A model generated the notes under the pieces. That model was not told where the DNA came from. It ran no database searches and saw nothing but the letters and a program-made list of their open reading frames with translations. Shown piece after piece: positions 17,426-26,632 of a DNA stretch of 64,000 nucleotides. Numbering within the stretch: the stretch's first letter is position 1; each line of letters starts with the position of its first letter. A program made the position numbers and the translations under genes. The DNA is taken from assembly GCF_900103845.1 (NCBI RefSeq), contig NZ_FNIJ01000005.1:248001-312000 (forward strand), in the 5' to 3' direction. The stretch comes from Pseudomonas jinjuensis. Its GTDB lineage: Bacteria > Pseudomonadota > Gammaproteobacteria > Pseudomonadales > Pseudomonadaceae.

Positions 17426-18811
17426 ATGAAGATGCTTACCACCTGCGCGATGCTGACCGGCGCCCTGGCGATCCAGGGTTCTGCATGGGCGGCGCTCAGC
17501 CCTGACGAAATCGCCCGCCTGGGCAACGACCTGCTGCCCTGGGGCGCGGAGAAGGCCGGCAATGCCGACGGCTCCATCCCGGCCTATGGCGAGACGATTC
17601 CGGTACCCGCCGGCTTCAAGCTCACCGTCGGCGGTGAACGGCCCGACCCCTTCGCCGGCGAGAAGCCGCTGTACAGCATCACCGCGCAGAACATGGCGCA
17701 GTACCAGGACAAGCTCAGCGCGGGCGTCCAGGAAATGCTGAAGAAGTATCCGACCTACCGCCTGGATATCTACCCGACCCATCGCACGGCGAAGTACCCG
17801 CAGTACGTCATCGACAACACCCTGAAGAACGCCCGGACCTGCGCGCTGGCGGAGAACCTTCTGCAGCTCGCCGGCACCTGCTACGGCGGCGTGCCGTTCC
17901 CGATTCCGAAGAACGGCTCGGAAGTGATGTGGAACCGCACCCTCAAGTACGACCAGTACGCCTACTACTCGCCGGGGCAGACCTCGACGCTGGTGGACTC
18001 CAGCGGCCGGGTGATCGAGACAGGTGCCTTCGCCTACTGGCAGACCTTCCCGCAGTACCAGCCGGGGCGCGATACGCCGATCGCCGCCAACGAGACCCTC
18101 GAATACGGCCGCGTCGACTGGACCGGACCGGCGCGCAAGGCCGGCGAGAAGCTGGTGATCCACGACAACGTGGACATGCTCAACGTCGGCCGCCGTGCCT
18201 GGAGCTACCTGCCCGGCCAGCGTCGGGTGAAACTCTCGCCGGACGTCGCCTACGACACGCCGAGCCCGGCCGGCGGCGGCGTCGGCACCACCGACGACAC
18301 CCAGGTGTTCTACGGCTCGCAGGACCGCTACGACTACAAGCTGGTCGGCAAGAAGGAGCTGTTCATCCCCTACAACACCTTCAAGCTGCATGACGCCAGT
18401 GCCTGCTCCACCCAGGCGGTGTTCACGCCGAACCACCTCAACCCCGACTGCGTGCGCTGGGAGCTGCACCGCGTCTGGGTGGTCGAGGCGACGCTGAAAC
18501 CCGGCAAGCGGCACGTCTATCCCAAGCGCACCTTCTACTGGGACGAGGACATCCCCGCCGTGGGCCTGGCCGACAACTACGACGATGCCGGCAACATCTA
18601 CCGCGTCACCCAGACCAACTACTACCCGTTCTACGAAACCTACGGCCACAACACCCACGAGTTCGTGGTCCACGACCTGGCCAGCGGTGCCTACGTGCGC
18701 CAGGCGTACACCCCGGCCGGCAAGGGAATGATGGTGGTGACGCCGCCTGAAGAGGCCAAGCCGTCCTCCTACTACCAGGCCAACACCCTCAGCGCCGCCG
18801 GCGTGCGCTGA
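17426..18811 (+). CDS. DUF1329 family secreted protein
   Basis: The 461-residue precursor has a Sec signal peptide (MKMLTTCAMLTGALAIQGSAWA). DUF1329 covers most of the chain, starting LSPDEIARLGNDLLPWGAEKAGN and including SYLPGQRRVKLSPDVAYDTPSP and WELHRVWVVEATLKPGKRHVY. The function is unsettled. Family members usually sit beside DUF1302 outer-membrane proteins and RND permeases in hydrophobic-compound catabolism, and are proposed to be periplasmic or outer-membrane lipid-handling proteins. It has a full-length paralog at 26633. Confidence 0.88.
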   Translation: MKMLTTCAMLTGALAIQGSAWAALSPDEIARLGNDLLPWGAEKAGNADGSIPAYGETIPVPAGFKLTVGGERPDPFAGEKPLYSITAQNMAQYQDKLSAGVQEMLKKYPTYRLDIYPTHRTAKYPQYVIDNTLKNARTCALAENLLQLAGTCYGGVPFPIPKNGSEVMWNRTLKYDQYAYYSPGQTSTLVDSSGRVIETGAFAYWQTFPQYQPGRDTPIAANETLEYGRVDWTGPARKAGEKLVIHDNVDMLNVGRRAWSYLPGQRRVKLSPDVAYDTPSPAGGGVGTTDDTQVFYGSQDRYDYKLVGKKELFIPYNTFKLHDASACSTQAVFTPNHLNPDCVRWELHRVWVVEATLKPGKRHVYPKRTFYWDEDIPAVGLADNYDDAGNIYRVTQTNYYPFYETYGHNTHEFVVHDLASGAYVRQAYTPAGKGMMVVTPPEEAKPSSYYQANTLSAAGVR

Positions 18812-18818
18812 AGCCCGT

Positions 18819-18851
18819 GCCGCGCCTCCGCCCCTGGCGGAGCGGCGCGGC
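18819..18851 (+). terminator. Strong GC-rich stem-loop between DUF1329 and Rieske genes
   Basis: GCCGCGCCTCCGCC at 18819-18832 pairs with GGCGGAGCGGCGCGGC at 18836-18851, with one bulged base and a 3-base loop. No U-run follows, so it may be a leaky terminator or an mRNA-stabilising hairpin that sets different expression either side. Confidence 0.4.
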
Positions 18852-18986
18852 CGGCAATCGGTTACATGGGCGGCCCGGTGGCCCCCCATCGCTTCCCGGC
18901 CGGTTCCGGCCGTCCGGGAAACTGCCGGGTCGTCCATGTATTCCTCGGTCCCCAAATCCAGATCCCTGATGCCTGGAGGTCCCAGA

Positions 18987-20405
18987 ATGCATCACGCAGA
19001 TTCCACGCCGGTGCCGGGCGAAGCCCGCTGCCCCGGTGCCAGTACCGCCGACATCATCGCCTCCGACGGCGACCATGCTCCGGCCCATCTCACCGAGCAG
19101 TCCTACCGCTTCCTCGGCGACGCGGACATCCCCTTCGAACGCTACACCTCGCGCAGCTTCTTCGCCCTGGAGCAGGAGCGGCTGTGGGGCAGGGTGTGGC
19201 AGTGGGCCTGCCGCGAGGAGGACATTGCCGAACCCGGCGACTACTTCGTCTACGAAATCGTCGAGCGCTCGGTGCTGGTGGTGCGCACCGAAAGCGGCGC
19301 GATCAAGGCCTATCCCAACGCCTGCCTGCATCGCGGCACCCAGCTCAAGCCCGCCGGCTCGTGCGGCCGCTCCAAGGACCTGCGCTGCCCGTTCCATGGC
19401 TTCACCTGGTCGCTGGAAGGCGAGCTGAAGAGCGTGCCGTGCCGCTGGGACTTCCCGCACATCGAGGAGGGCGGCTTCAACCTGCCCGAATTGAAGGTGG
19501 AAACCTGGGGCGGCTTCGTCTTCATCAACTTCGATGCGAACGCGGCGCCGCTGGCCGAGCACCTCGGCATCCTGCCGGAGCACTTCGCCAACTGGGACCT
19601 CTCCGACAAGTTCGTCGCAATGCACGTGCGCAAGCGCCTGCCGGCCAACTGGAAAGCGTGCCTGGAAGCCTTCCTCGAATCCTTCCACGTGCTGGAAACC
19701 CACCCGCAGGGCGTGCTCACCGTGGGCGACGCCAACACCCAGTACGACCTGTATGGCGACAGCGTGTCGCGCTTCGTGCACCTGGTCGGCTTCCCCAGCC
19801 CGCACCTGAAGGAGACCTACAGCGAGCAGCAACTGCTCGACGCGCTGATGGCCGAAGGCGTGGTGGAAGGCGTGGGCGGGGAGGGCAGGCTGCAGGTGCC
19901 GCCCGGCGGCAGTGCGCGCAAGGTATTCGCCGAACACCTGCAGGCGACCCTGGGGCAGGCCTATGGCCGCGACTTCTCGCATCTCAGCGTGTCGGAAACC
20001 ATCGACGCCATCGAGTACTGCCTGTTCCCCAACACCTGCTTCTTCCCCTCGCTGCTGTTCCCCATGGTCTACCGCTTCCGCCCGGACGGCGCCGACGTGG
20101 ACGGCTGCATCTTCGACCTGCTGTACCTGCAGCCGCTGCCGGAATCCGGCGAGCGCCCGATGCCCGCCGAACCCTTCGAGCTGGATGTCGAGCAGTCCTT
20201 CCATGAAGTGCCGGGCCTCGATCCGGGTCTGGCGACCATCTACGACCAGGACACCGGCAACCTGATCGGCCAGCAGCGCGGCTTCAAGTCCAGCACCAAG
20301 CCGGGGCAGACCCTGGGCAACTACCAGGAAGTGCGCATTCGCCACCTGCACCAGACCCTCGACAAGTTCCTGTCTACCCGTGGAGAAAAAGCATGCAGCG
20401 ATTGA
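18987..20405 (+). CDS. Rieske oxygenase alpha subunit
   Basis: The product has 472 residues. The ATG at 18987 has GGAGGT six bases upstream and is preferred over an earlier in-frame ATG. Rieske ligands are C113-x-H115 and C134-x2-H137. The iron-site histidines H234 and H239 lie in AFLESFHVLETHPQ, with a preceding NWKAC. It is closely related to the 21707 product: both share a GEARCPG start, FLGxxDIPFxRYTS, and an ending NYQEVRIRHxHxTLDxxL. The last 13 bases overlap the following SDR gene. It is probably a mono- or dioxygenase on an intermediate of the same pathway. Confidence 0.92.
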   Translation: MHHADSTPVPGEARCPGASTADIIASDGDHAPAHLTEQSYRFLGDADIPFERYTSRSFFALEQERLWGRVWQWACREEDIAEPGDYFVYEIVERSVLVVRTESGAIKAYPNACLHRGTQLKPAGSCGRSKDLRCPFHGFTWSLEGELKSVPCRWDFPHIEEGGFNLPELKVETWGGFVFINFDANAAPLAEHLGILPEHFANWDLSDKFVAMHVRKRLPANWKACLEAFLESFHVLETHPQGVLTVGDANTQYDLYGDSVSRFVHLVGFPSPHLKETYSEQQLLDALMAEGVVEGVGGEGRLQVPPGGSARKVFAEHLQATLGQAYGRDFSHLSVSETIDAIEYCLFPNTCFFPSLLFPMVYRFRPDGADVDGCIFDLLYLQPLPESGERPMPAEPFELDVEQSFHEVPGLDPGLATIYDQDTGNLIGQQRGFKSSTKPGQTLGNYQEVRIRHLHQTLDKFLSTRGEKACSD

Positions 20406-21178
20406 ACGGCAAGGTGGCGCTGGTCACCGGCGCGGCTTCCGGCATCGGCGCGGGTATCGCCCGCCTGTTCATCGAGGAAGGCGCGCGGGTGATGCTCGCC
20501 GACATCAACGTCGGCGCCGGCAGTGCGCTGGCCGACCAGCTCGGCCCGGACGCTGCCTTCGTCGAACTGGACGTGGGCGATCCGGCCGCCTGGGAACGCG
20601 CCATGGCCGATCTGCAAGCACGCTGGGGCGGGCTGGACATCCTCGTGCAGAGCGCCGGCATTTCCTTCCCGGCGCATATCGAGGCGGCCGGACTGGATGC
20701 CTGGGAAGCGCACCTGTGGGTGCATGCGCGCGGCGCCTTCCTCGGCTGCCAGAACGCCGTCGCCAGCATGAAGCGGAGCGGCGGCGGTTCCATCGTCAAC
20801 ATCTCCAGCGTCGAGAGCATCCGCCCCGGCCCGCTGTTCACCTGCTACGGCGCGGCCAAGGCGGCGCAGGACGCGGTCACCCGCACCGTCGCGCTGCACT
20901 GCGGCGAGCAGGGCTACAACATCCGATGCAACTCGGTGCACCCGGCGGCCACGCGCACGCCGAACCTGCAGCAGTATCTCGACGCCGCCAGCGATCCGGC
21001 CGCGCTGGAAGCCATCTACGCCGGCATGCAGCCGCTCAACCGCATCGCCGAAGTCGGCGAGATCGCCGCTGCCGTGCTGTTCCTCGCCAGCGACGAGGCG
21101 AGCTTCGTCACCGGCCACCAGATGTACGTGGACGGCGGCGTGCTGGCCAAACCCTATCCGGCCGGGGAGGGCGCCTGA
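20393..21178 (+). CDS. SDR family oxidoreductase
   Basis: The 261-residue classical SDR has TGAASGIG at residues 12-19, Ser139, Tyr152 and Lys156. NNAG is replaced by QSAG (86-89). The start lies inside the end of the Rieske gene, and the stop is directly followed by the ATG of a SnoaL gene, so these are tightly coupled. This is likely the dehydrogenase that rearomatises or oxidises the product of one of the flanking oxygenases. Confidence 0.9.
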   Translation: MQRLNGKVALVTGAASGIGAGIARLFIEEGARVMLADINVGAGSALADQLGPDAAFVELDVGDPAAWERAMADLQARWGGLDILVQSAGISFPAHIEAAGLDAWEAHLWVHARGAFLGCQNAVASMKRSGGGSIVNISSVESIRPGPLFTCYGAAKAAQDAVTRTVALHCGEQGYNIRCNSVHPAATRTPNLQQYLDAASDPAALEAIYAGMQPLNRIAEVGEIAAAVLFLASDEASFVTGHQMYVDGGVLAKPYPAGEGA

Positions 21179-21697
21179 ATGACCCTCGGACGACTGCAGG
21201 CCCAGATCGACCTGCTGCAGGCCAAGCAGGACCTGCACGAACTGGTGGCGGCCTACTGCACCGGCGTCGACCGGCGTGACCGCACGCTGCTGGAACCGCT
21301 CTGGTGGCCGGAAGCGAGCATGGACTTCGGGCTGTTCAACGGGCCGGCCGCGCAATTCTGCGAACTCATCACGGCCGCCAACCCGGCGCTGGAAATCACC
21401 TACCACTTCACCAGCAACGAGCTGTTCGAGATCGACGGCGACCGCGCCACGGGTCGCGCCTACGTGATCGGCATGAGCGCGTTGCTGAATGGCGGCGAGG
21501 CCAGCCAGCACATGGTCGGCGGGCGTTATCTGGACAACTACGAACGCCGCGACGGCGTATGGAAATTCACCCGTCGCGTGTTCGTCCTCGACTGGAACAC
21601 CAACGCCGCCAGTTCGGCGATCTGGCACGAAGGCATCGGCGCCGCCGCCACCCGCGGCCGGCCCGATGTCGACGACATCCACTACCGGTTCGAGTGA
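21179..21697 (+). CDS. SnoaL/NTF2-like family protein
   Basis: This 172-residue SnoaL-type protein (DLHELVAAYCTGVDRRDRTLL, then WWPEASMDFGLFNG, then RRVFVLDWNTN) starts directly at the SDR stop codon. It is similar to the two proteins at 11024 and 11554. It lies 9 bp before a Rieske alpha gene, repeating the SnoaL-then-Rieske order seen at 11024-13461. This supports a beta-like or product-processing role. Confidence 0.8.
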   Translation: MTLGRLQAQIDLLQAKQDLHELVAAYCTGVDRRDRTLLEPLWWPEASMDFGLFNGPAAQFCELITAANPALEITYHFTSNELFEIDGDRATGRAYVIGMSALLNGGEASQHMVGGRYLDNYERRDGVWKFTRRVFVLDWNTNAASSAIWHEGIGAAATRGRPDVDDIHYRFE

Positions 21698-21706
21698 GGC
21701 AGACGC

Positions 21707-23155
21707 ATGAATACTTTCCATCAGGGGGCCGCCGCGGCGCTCACTGTCGGTGATTACGCCGGCCTGCAACCGGGCGAGGCGCGCTGTCCCGGTCCCGACG
21801 TGCAGCAGATCATCGCCACCGATGCGCTGCCGCCGCCGCCGATACTGCGCAGCACGCACTACGAGTTTCTCGGCGAGCAGGACATTCCGTTCCAGCGCTA
21901 CACCTCGCCCATCTTCTTCCAGCAGGAGATGGACAATCTCTGGTCGCGCGTCTGGCAATGGGTCTGCCGGCTCGAACACATTCCCCAGGTCGGCGACTAC
22001 TACGTCTACGAACTCGGCCACCAGTCGTTCATCGTCGCCCATACGGCCAAGGGCATCCGCGCGTACTACAACGCCTGCCTGCACCGTGGCACCAAGCTGC
22101 GCTTCGAACCCGGCATGGGCAGCGCCCCGGAACTGCGTTGCCCGTTCCACGGCTGGACCTGGACGCTGGAAGGTGAGCTCGCACAGGTTCCCTGCGCCTG
22201 GGACTTCCCCCATGTGAAGCCGGAGGACTATCGCCTGCCGCAAGTGCGGGTGGAAACCTGGGGCGGTTTCGTCTTCATCAACATGGACGATGACGCGCCG
22301 CCATTGCGCGAGTTCATGGAGGTGCTGCCGGAGCATTTCCGTGACTGGGACATGCAGCAGCGCTACACGGAGCTGCACATGGCCAAGGTGCTGCCGTGCA
22401 ACTGGAAGACCGCGCTGGAAGCCTTCCTCGAGTCGTACCACGTGCTGGAAACCCATCCCCAGCTGCTGCAGGGAACCGGGGACGCCAACGTGCAGTACGA
22501 CGTCTATGGCGACCACGTCACCCGATTCTATGCCGCCGGCGGAGTGAGCAGTCCGCACCTCGAACAGCCGCTCACTGAGCAGGAGCTGGTCGACGCCATG
22601 TTGGTGGGCGACCGCTCGGTGATCACCGACGAACTGACCGTGAAGCCGGGCGAAACCGCGCGCATCGTGATGGCGCGCTATCTGCGCGGAATCCTCGGCG
22701 ACAAGTACCGCGTGGACCTGAGCAAGGTATCCGATTCGGAAATGATCGATACCATCGAGTACCACCTGTTCCCCAACATGGTGCTGTTCACCGGCGTGTC
22801 GTTGCCGATGGTCTATCGCTTCCGCCCGCTGGGTACGGACGTGGACCGCTGCCTGTTCGAGATCCTCTTCCTGCGCCCGCTCGCCGAGGGCGAGGAACGT
22901 CCCGATGCGCCGGAGATGTTCATGGTCGGCGAGGACGAGAGCTACGACATCGTGCCCGGCATGGACCAGTACCTGGCCCATGTCTATGACCAGGACACCG
23001 CCAACCTGCGCGCCCAGCAACAGGGCTTCAAGGCATCGAAGAAGTCCGGCGAGACCCTCGGCAACTATCAGGAAGTGCGCATCCGCCACTTCCATCGGAC
23101 CCTCGATCGCTATCTGCAACGCGACCGGCAGGAGGAAAGCCGATGGGAGCCCTGA
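21707..23155 (+). CDS. Rieske oxygenase alpha subunit
   Basis: The product has 482 residues. Rieske ligands are C124-x-H126 and C145-x2-H148. The iron-site histidines H245 and H250 lie in AFLESYHVLETHPQ. It is a paralog of the 18987 protein across the full length, with the SDR and SnoaL genes between them. The end overlaps the EthD-like gene by 13 bases. Two similar alpha subunits this close may hydroxylate two positions of one skeleton or handle two congeners. Confidence 0.92.
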   Translation: MNTFHQGAAAALTVGDYAGLQPGEARCPGPDVQQIIATDALPPPPILRSTHYEFLGEQDIPFQRYTSPIFFQQEMDNLWSRVWQWVCRLEHIPQVGDYYVYELGHQSFIVAHTAKGIRAYYNACLHRGTKLRFEPGMGSAPELRCPFHGWTWTLEGELAQVPCAWDFPHVKPEDYRLPQVRVETWGGFVFINMDDDAPPLREFMEVLPEHFRDWDMQQRYTELHMAKVLPCNWKTALEAFLESYHVLETHPQLLQGTGDANVQYDVYGDHVTRFYAAGGVSSPHLEQPLTEQELVDAMLVGDRSVITDELTVKPGETARIVMARYLRGILGDKYRVDLSKVSDSEMIDTIEYHLFPNMVLFTGVSLPMVYRFRPLGTDVDRCLFEILFLRPLAEGEERPDAPEMFMVGEDESYDIVPGMDQYLAHVYDQDTANLRAQQQGFKASKKSGETLGNYQEVRIRHFHRTLDRYLQRDRQEESRWEP

Positions 23156-23853
23156 AGGTCGTCAGCTTCCTCAAGCGCCGTCCGGACCTGGACCTGCCGG
23201 CCTTCAGCGAGTACTGGCGGAGCGTCCACAAGGCCCATGCGATGAAGCTGGTCGAGGCCGGCTTCATCCGCGGCTACATCCAGAACCATCCGCTCGGCGC
23301 AGGCCTGGATGGCCTGGCGACCATCGCCGATGGCTCGCCGGAACTGTGGATCGACTCGGCGGACTGCCTCCAGCGCCTGGTGCAGAGCCCCGAGTACCTG
23401 GAAGGCGCGGGGCCGGACGAGGCCAACTTCAGCGCGCCGCCGGTCATCGCCTGCGTGGCCGAGGAGCGGGTGTTGCGGGACGGCGAAGCACCTGCGGGGG
23501 CGATCAAGCTGATGCTGGCCGTGCGACGTCATCCGCAACTGGAGATGGCCGAGTTCCGCGAGCGCTGGCTGGCTGGTGAATCTGCGCTGCTGCCGCAGCG
23601 CTGCCTGCGCCTGACCCGTCACGCGGCACTGGATGACGACGCGCCAATCCACGGCACCGAATTCAGCTGGTGGCCCGATCTCGAAACCCTGCGCCAGGCC
23701 TGGCAGGGGCGCGATCCGGCTGCTGCCGAAATGCTGGTCGCCAGGCACTCGCTGGCCGGCCTGCTGGCGCTGGAGGAGGTTGTGGTCGCGCCGCCGGCGC
23801 AGCACTGCGAGCCAACTTCTCTACTGCCCGAACCTGTCCAGACGGAGAGCTGA
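23143..23853 (+). CDS. EthD-domain protein, tandem repeat
   Basis: The 236-residue protein contains two dimeric alpha+beta-barrel (EthD-like) units. The first starts LKVVSFLKRRPDLDLPAFSE with YWRSVHKAHAM. The second starts IKLMLAVRRHPQLEMAEFRE with RWLAGESALL. EthD proteins accompany oxygenases and polycyclic-ring enzymes, and some are cofactor-free cyclases or decarboxylases. The second copy has lost the His of the W-x3-H motif, so it may be structural. It is translationally coupled to the Rieske gene. Confidence 0.7.
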   Translation: MGALKVVSFLKRRPDLDLPAFSEYWRSVHKAHAMKLVEAGFIRGYIQNHPLGAGLDGLATIADGSPELWIDSADCLQRLVQSPEYLEGAGPDEANFSAPPVIACVAEERVLRDGEAPAGAIKLMLAVRRHPQLEMAEFRERWLAGESALLPQRCLRLTRHAALDDDAPIHGTEFSWWPDLETLRQAWQGRDPAAAEMLVARHSLAGLLALEEVVVAPPAQHCEPTSLLPEPVQTES

Positions 23854-23854
23854 C

Positions 23855-25513
23855 ATGACCCCATTCGACTACATCATCGTTGGCGCCGGTTCGACCGGCT
23901 GCGTGCTGGCCAACCGCTTGTCCGCCAATCCAGGCAAGCAGGTGCTGCTGCTGGAAGCCGGCAACTGGGACCGCAGCCCGCTGGTGAAGATGCCCAAGGG
24001 TATCGCGAAACTGGTGAGCGACCCGAAGCACGCCTGGCATTTCCCGGTGCAACAGCCGCGCTTCCCGGACACCGAGTCGGCGGAAACCTGGGTGCGTGGC
24101 AAGGTCATCGGCGGCTCCAGCTCGATCAACGGGATGATCTACGTGCGTGGTCAGCCGGAGGACTACCAGCGCTGGGAAGACGAGGCCGGGCCGGAATGGG
24201 GCTGGCCGGCGATGAAGGAGGCCTTCCGCGCCATCGAGGACCACGAGCTGGGCGCTGACGAACTGCGCGGCGCCGGCGGCCCGCTGCACATCAGCACCGG
24301 CAAGTTCCGCTATCCGCTGAGCGAGGCCATGGTCCGCGCCGGGCAGGAGATGGGCCTGCCGGTGCTGGAGGACTTCAACCGCGAGCATCAGGAAGGCGTG
24401 GGTTACTACTCCCACACCATCAAGGACGGCCGCCGGGTCAGCGCGGCGACCGCGTTCCTGCATCCGGTGTTGTCCCGCGCCAATCTGCGCGTGCAGACCG
24501 GCGCGCGGGTCGAGCGGGTGCTGTTCGAGGGACGCCGGGTGGTTGGCGTGCAGGCGCGGGTCGATGGCGAAACCACGACCTTCCACTGCCGCGGCGAAGT
24601 GATTCTCTGCGCGGGCGCCATTCTCACGCCGAAGATTCTGCAGCTGTCCGGCATCGGCGCCGAGGAGCACCTGCGCTCGCTTGGCATCCAGCCGGTGGCG
24701 GAAAACCCAGACGTGGGCCGCCGGCTGCGCGATCACCTGGGCTTCCTGCTGCCGTATCGCCTGCGCAACTCGAAGGGCCTGAACCACCGCTTCCAGGGCA
24801 TCGGCCTGCTGGGCAGCCTGCTGCAGTACTACACGACCCATGGTGGCCCGATGGCCACCGGTCCGTTCGAGGTCGGCGCGTTCTTCCGCACCCGGCCGGA
24901 ACTGCCGCGCCCGGATGCGCAGCTCTATCTCAGCGCCTTCACCTATCCGCGCAGCGAAGACAACTTCCCGGTGCCGGACGGCGTGGAGGACAAGCCCGGC
25001 CTGACCATCTACGGCCAACTGCTGAACCTCACCAGCGAAGGCACGGTGCTGATCCAGTCGGCCGATCCCGAGGCGCCGCTGGCGATCACGCCGAACTGGC
25101 TGAGCACCCGCGAGGACCAGCAGGCGGCGGTGGCCATGGTCCATTACATGCGCCGCTTCATGCACCAGCCGGCGCTCGCCCATTACGTCGGCGAGGAACT
25201 CGTGCCGGGGCCGGCATGCCGCTCCGACGAGGAAATCCTCCGGCACTTCCGCGCTGCGTCCCTGTGCGGCACCCACGCCGTCGGCTCCTGCCGCATGGGC
25301 CGCGATCCCGGCTCCGTGGTGGACGAACACCTGCGCGTGCGCGGCGTGGAAGGGCTGCGCGCGGCGGATTGCTCGGTGATGCCGGGGCTGGTGTCAGCCA
25401 ATACCAGCGGCCCGGCCATGGCGCTGGGCTGGCGGGCGGCGGACCTGATCCTCGGCGAGGCGGGACAGACACGAAGCGCCACCGCCTCGCGGGAAACGGC
25501 CGGCGCCCTCTGA
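23855..25513 (+). CDS. GMC family FAD-dependent alcohol dehydrogenase / oxidase
   Basis: The 552-residue protein has the FAD loop GAGSTG at residues 10-15, the GMC signature KVIGGSSSINGMIYVRGQ, the second signature GAILTPKILQLSGIG, and a C-terminal catalytic His/Asn region (SLCGTHAVGSCRMG, then VSANTSGPAMALG). Choline dehydrogenase-like GMC enzymes oxidise primary or secondary alcohols, passing electrons to quinone or oxygen. No signal peptide is seen. The start is the ATG two bases after the previous stop. It probably oxidises a hydroxymethyl or ring alcohol made by the oxygenases. Confidence 0.9.
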   Translation: MTPFDYIIVGAGSTGCVLANRLSANPGKQVLLLEAGNWDRSPLVKMPKGIAKLVSDPKHAWHFPVQQPRFPDTESAETWVRGKVIGGSSSINGMIYVRGQPEDYQRWEDEAGPEWGWPAMKEAFRAIEDHELGADELRGAGGPLHISTGKFRYPLSEAMVRAGQEMGLPVLEDFNREHQEGVGYYSHTIKDGRRVSAATAFLHPVLSRANLRVQTGARVERVLFEGRRVVGVQARVDGETTTFHCRGEVILCAGAILTPKILQLSGIGAEEHLRSLGIQPVAENPDVGRRLRDHLGFLLPYRLRNSKGLNHRFQGIGLLGSLLQYYTTHGGPMATGPFEVGAFFRTRPELPRPDAQLYLSAFTYPRSEDNFPVPDGVEDKPGLTIYGQLLNLTSEGTVLIQSADPEAPLAITPNWLSTREDQQAAVAMVHYMRRFMHQPALAHYVGEELVPGPACRSDEEILRHFRAASLCGTHAVGSCRMGRDPGSVVDEHLRVRGVEGLRAADCSVMPGLVSANTSGPAMALGWRAADLILGEAGQTRSATASRETAGAL

Positions 25514-25552
25514 GCGAATCGAACAACTGCAATCTCAACAAGGAAGACCGCA

Positions 25553-26572
25553 ATGCCCGAATCGAAATCCAACCGCCAGTTGGTTCTCCAACGCCGGCCC
25601 CAGGGCGTCGCCACTCATGACGATGTGCAGCTGCGTGAGGCTCCCATCGGCCGTCCCGGCGAGAACCAGATCCTGGTGCGCAATCACTACCTGTCCATCG
25701 ACCCGGCGATCCGCGACTGGATGTCCGAACGGCCCAGCTACCTGCCGTCCATCGTGCTCGGCGACCCGGTGCGCAGCACGGTGATCGGCGAGGTGATCGA
25801 AAGCCGCCATCCGAAGTTCAAGCCGGGCCAGCTGGCGGTGGGCATCGGCGGATGGGAGGACTACTCGGTGGCGGACGGCGACGCCTTCGGCCCGGTGGAG
25901 CTGCAGGAGGGCGACGAGGAGCAGCACTACCTGAGCATCTACGGCGCGGTAGGGATGACGCCGTACTTCGGCCTGATCGACGCGGGCAAGCCGCAGCCCG
26001 GCCAGACCGTGCTGGTCAGCGCCGCAGCCGGTGCGGTGGGCTCGCTGGTCGGGCAGATCGCCAGGATCAAGGGTTGCCGCGCGGTGGGCATCGCCGGCAG
26101 CGAGGAGAAGTGCCGCTGGATCGTCGAGGAGCTGGGTTTCGACGCGGCGATCAACTACCGCACCACGAAGGACATGGTGGCCGCCATCGGCGAAGCCTGT
26201 CCGCAGGGCGTCGACGTGTACTTCGACAATGTCGGCGGCGAGATCCTCGACGCCACGCTGCTCAACCTGAACAAGGACGCACGCGTCGTCTTCTGCGGCG
26301 CCATCTCCAGCTACAACAGCACGCAGCCGGTGCCCGGTCCGTTCAACTTCTGGCAGATCCTCGCCCGCAGCGCGACCGTCGAGGGCTACCTGGTTTCCGA
26401 TTACCTGGACCGCTTCCCGGAGGGCATCGCGCAGATGCGCCAATGGGTCGGCGAGGGTCGCATCCGCTTCCGCGAACAGGTCGTCGACGGCCTGGAGAAC
26501 ACCCTGGACGCTTTCAACCTCCTGTTCGAAGGACGCAACGAGGGCAAGCTGCTGGTCAGGCTGACCGGCTGA
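25553..26572 (+). CDS. NADP-dependent MDR oxidoreductase (PTGR-like)
   Basis: The 339-residue enzyme is a paralog of the 5759 product. Both contain LYLSMDPAIR/YLSIDPAIRDWM-type segments, AAAGAxGS, and an almost identical EEKCRWIVEELGFDAAINY block. It lacks zinc ligands. It is an NADPH enone (C=C) reductase by family. Two copies in one island suggest two saturation steps or two stereo-/regiospecificities. RBS AAGGAAG lies close upstream of the ATG. Confidence 0.88.
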   Translation: MPESKSNRQLVLQRRPQGVATHDDVQLREAPIGRPGENQILVRNHYLSIDPAIRDWMSERPSYLPSIVLGDPVRSTVIGEVIESRHPKFKPGQLAVGIGGWEDYSVADGDAFGPVELQEGDEEQHYLSIYGAVGMTPYFGLIDAGKPQPGQTVLVSAAAGAVGSLVGQIARIKGCRAVGIAGSEEKCRWIVEELGFDAAINYRTTKDMVAAIGEACPQGVDVYFDNVGGEILDATLLNLNKDARVVFCGAISSYNSTQPVPGPFNFWQILARSATVEGYLVSDYLDRFPEGIAQMRQWVGEGRIRFREQVVDGLENTLDAFNLLFEGRNEGKLLVRLTG

Positions 26573-26632
26573 ACCGCTCTCGCCGAGCAATGTGCAACAC
26601 CATCGACAATAAAAAAGACAGGAGTCAGTCGA

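Noticed and set aside
20321-23119. Long - strand open frame opposite the Rieske/SDR/SnoaL genes
   Set aside because: It is antisense to genes with intact catalytic motifs; no domain or RBS supports it. The same holds for 1664-3451, 6556-9276 and 15199-16962.
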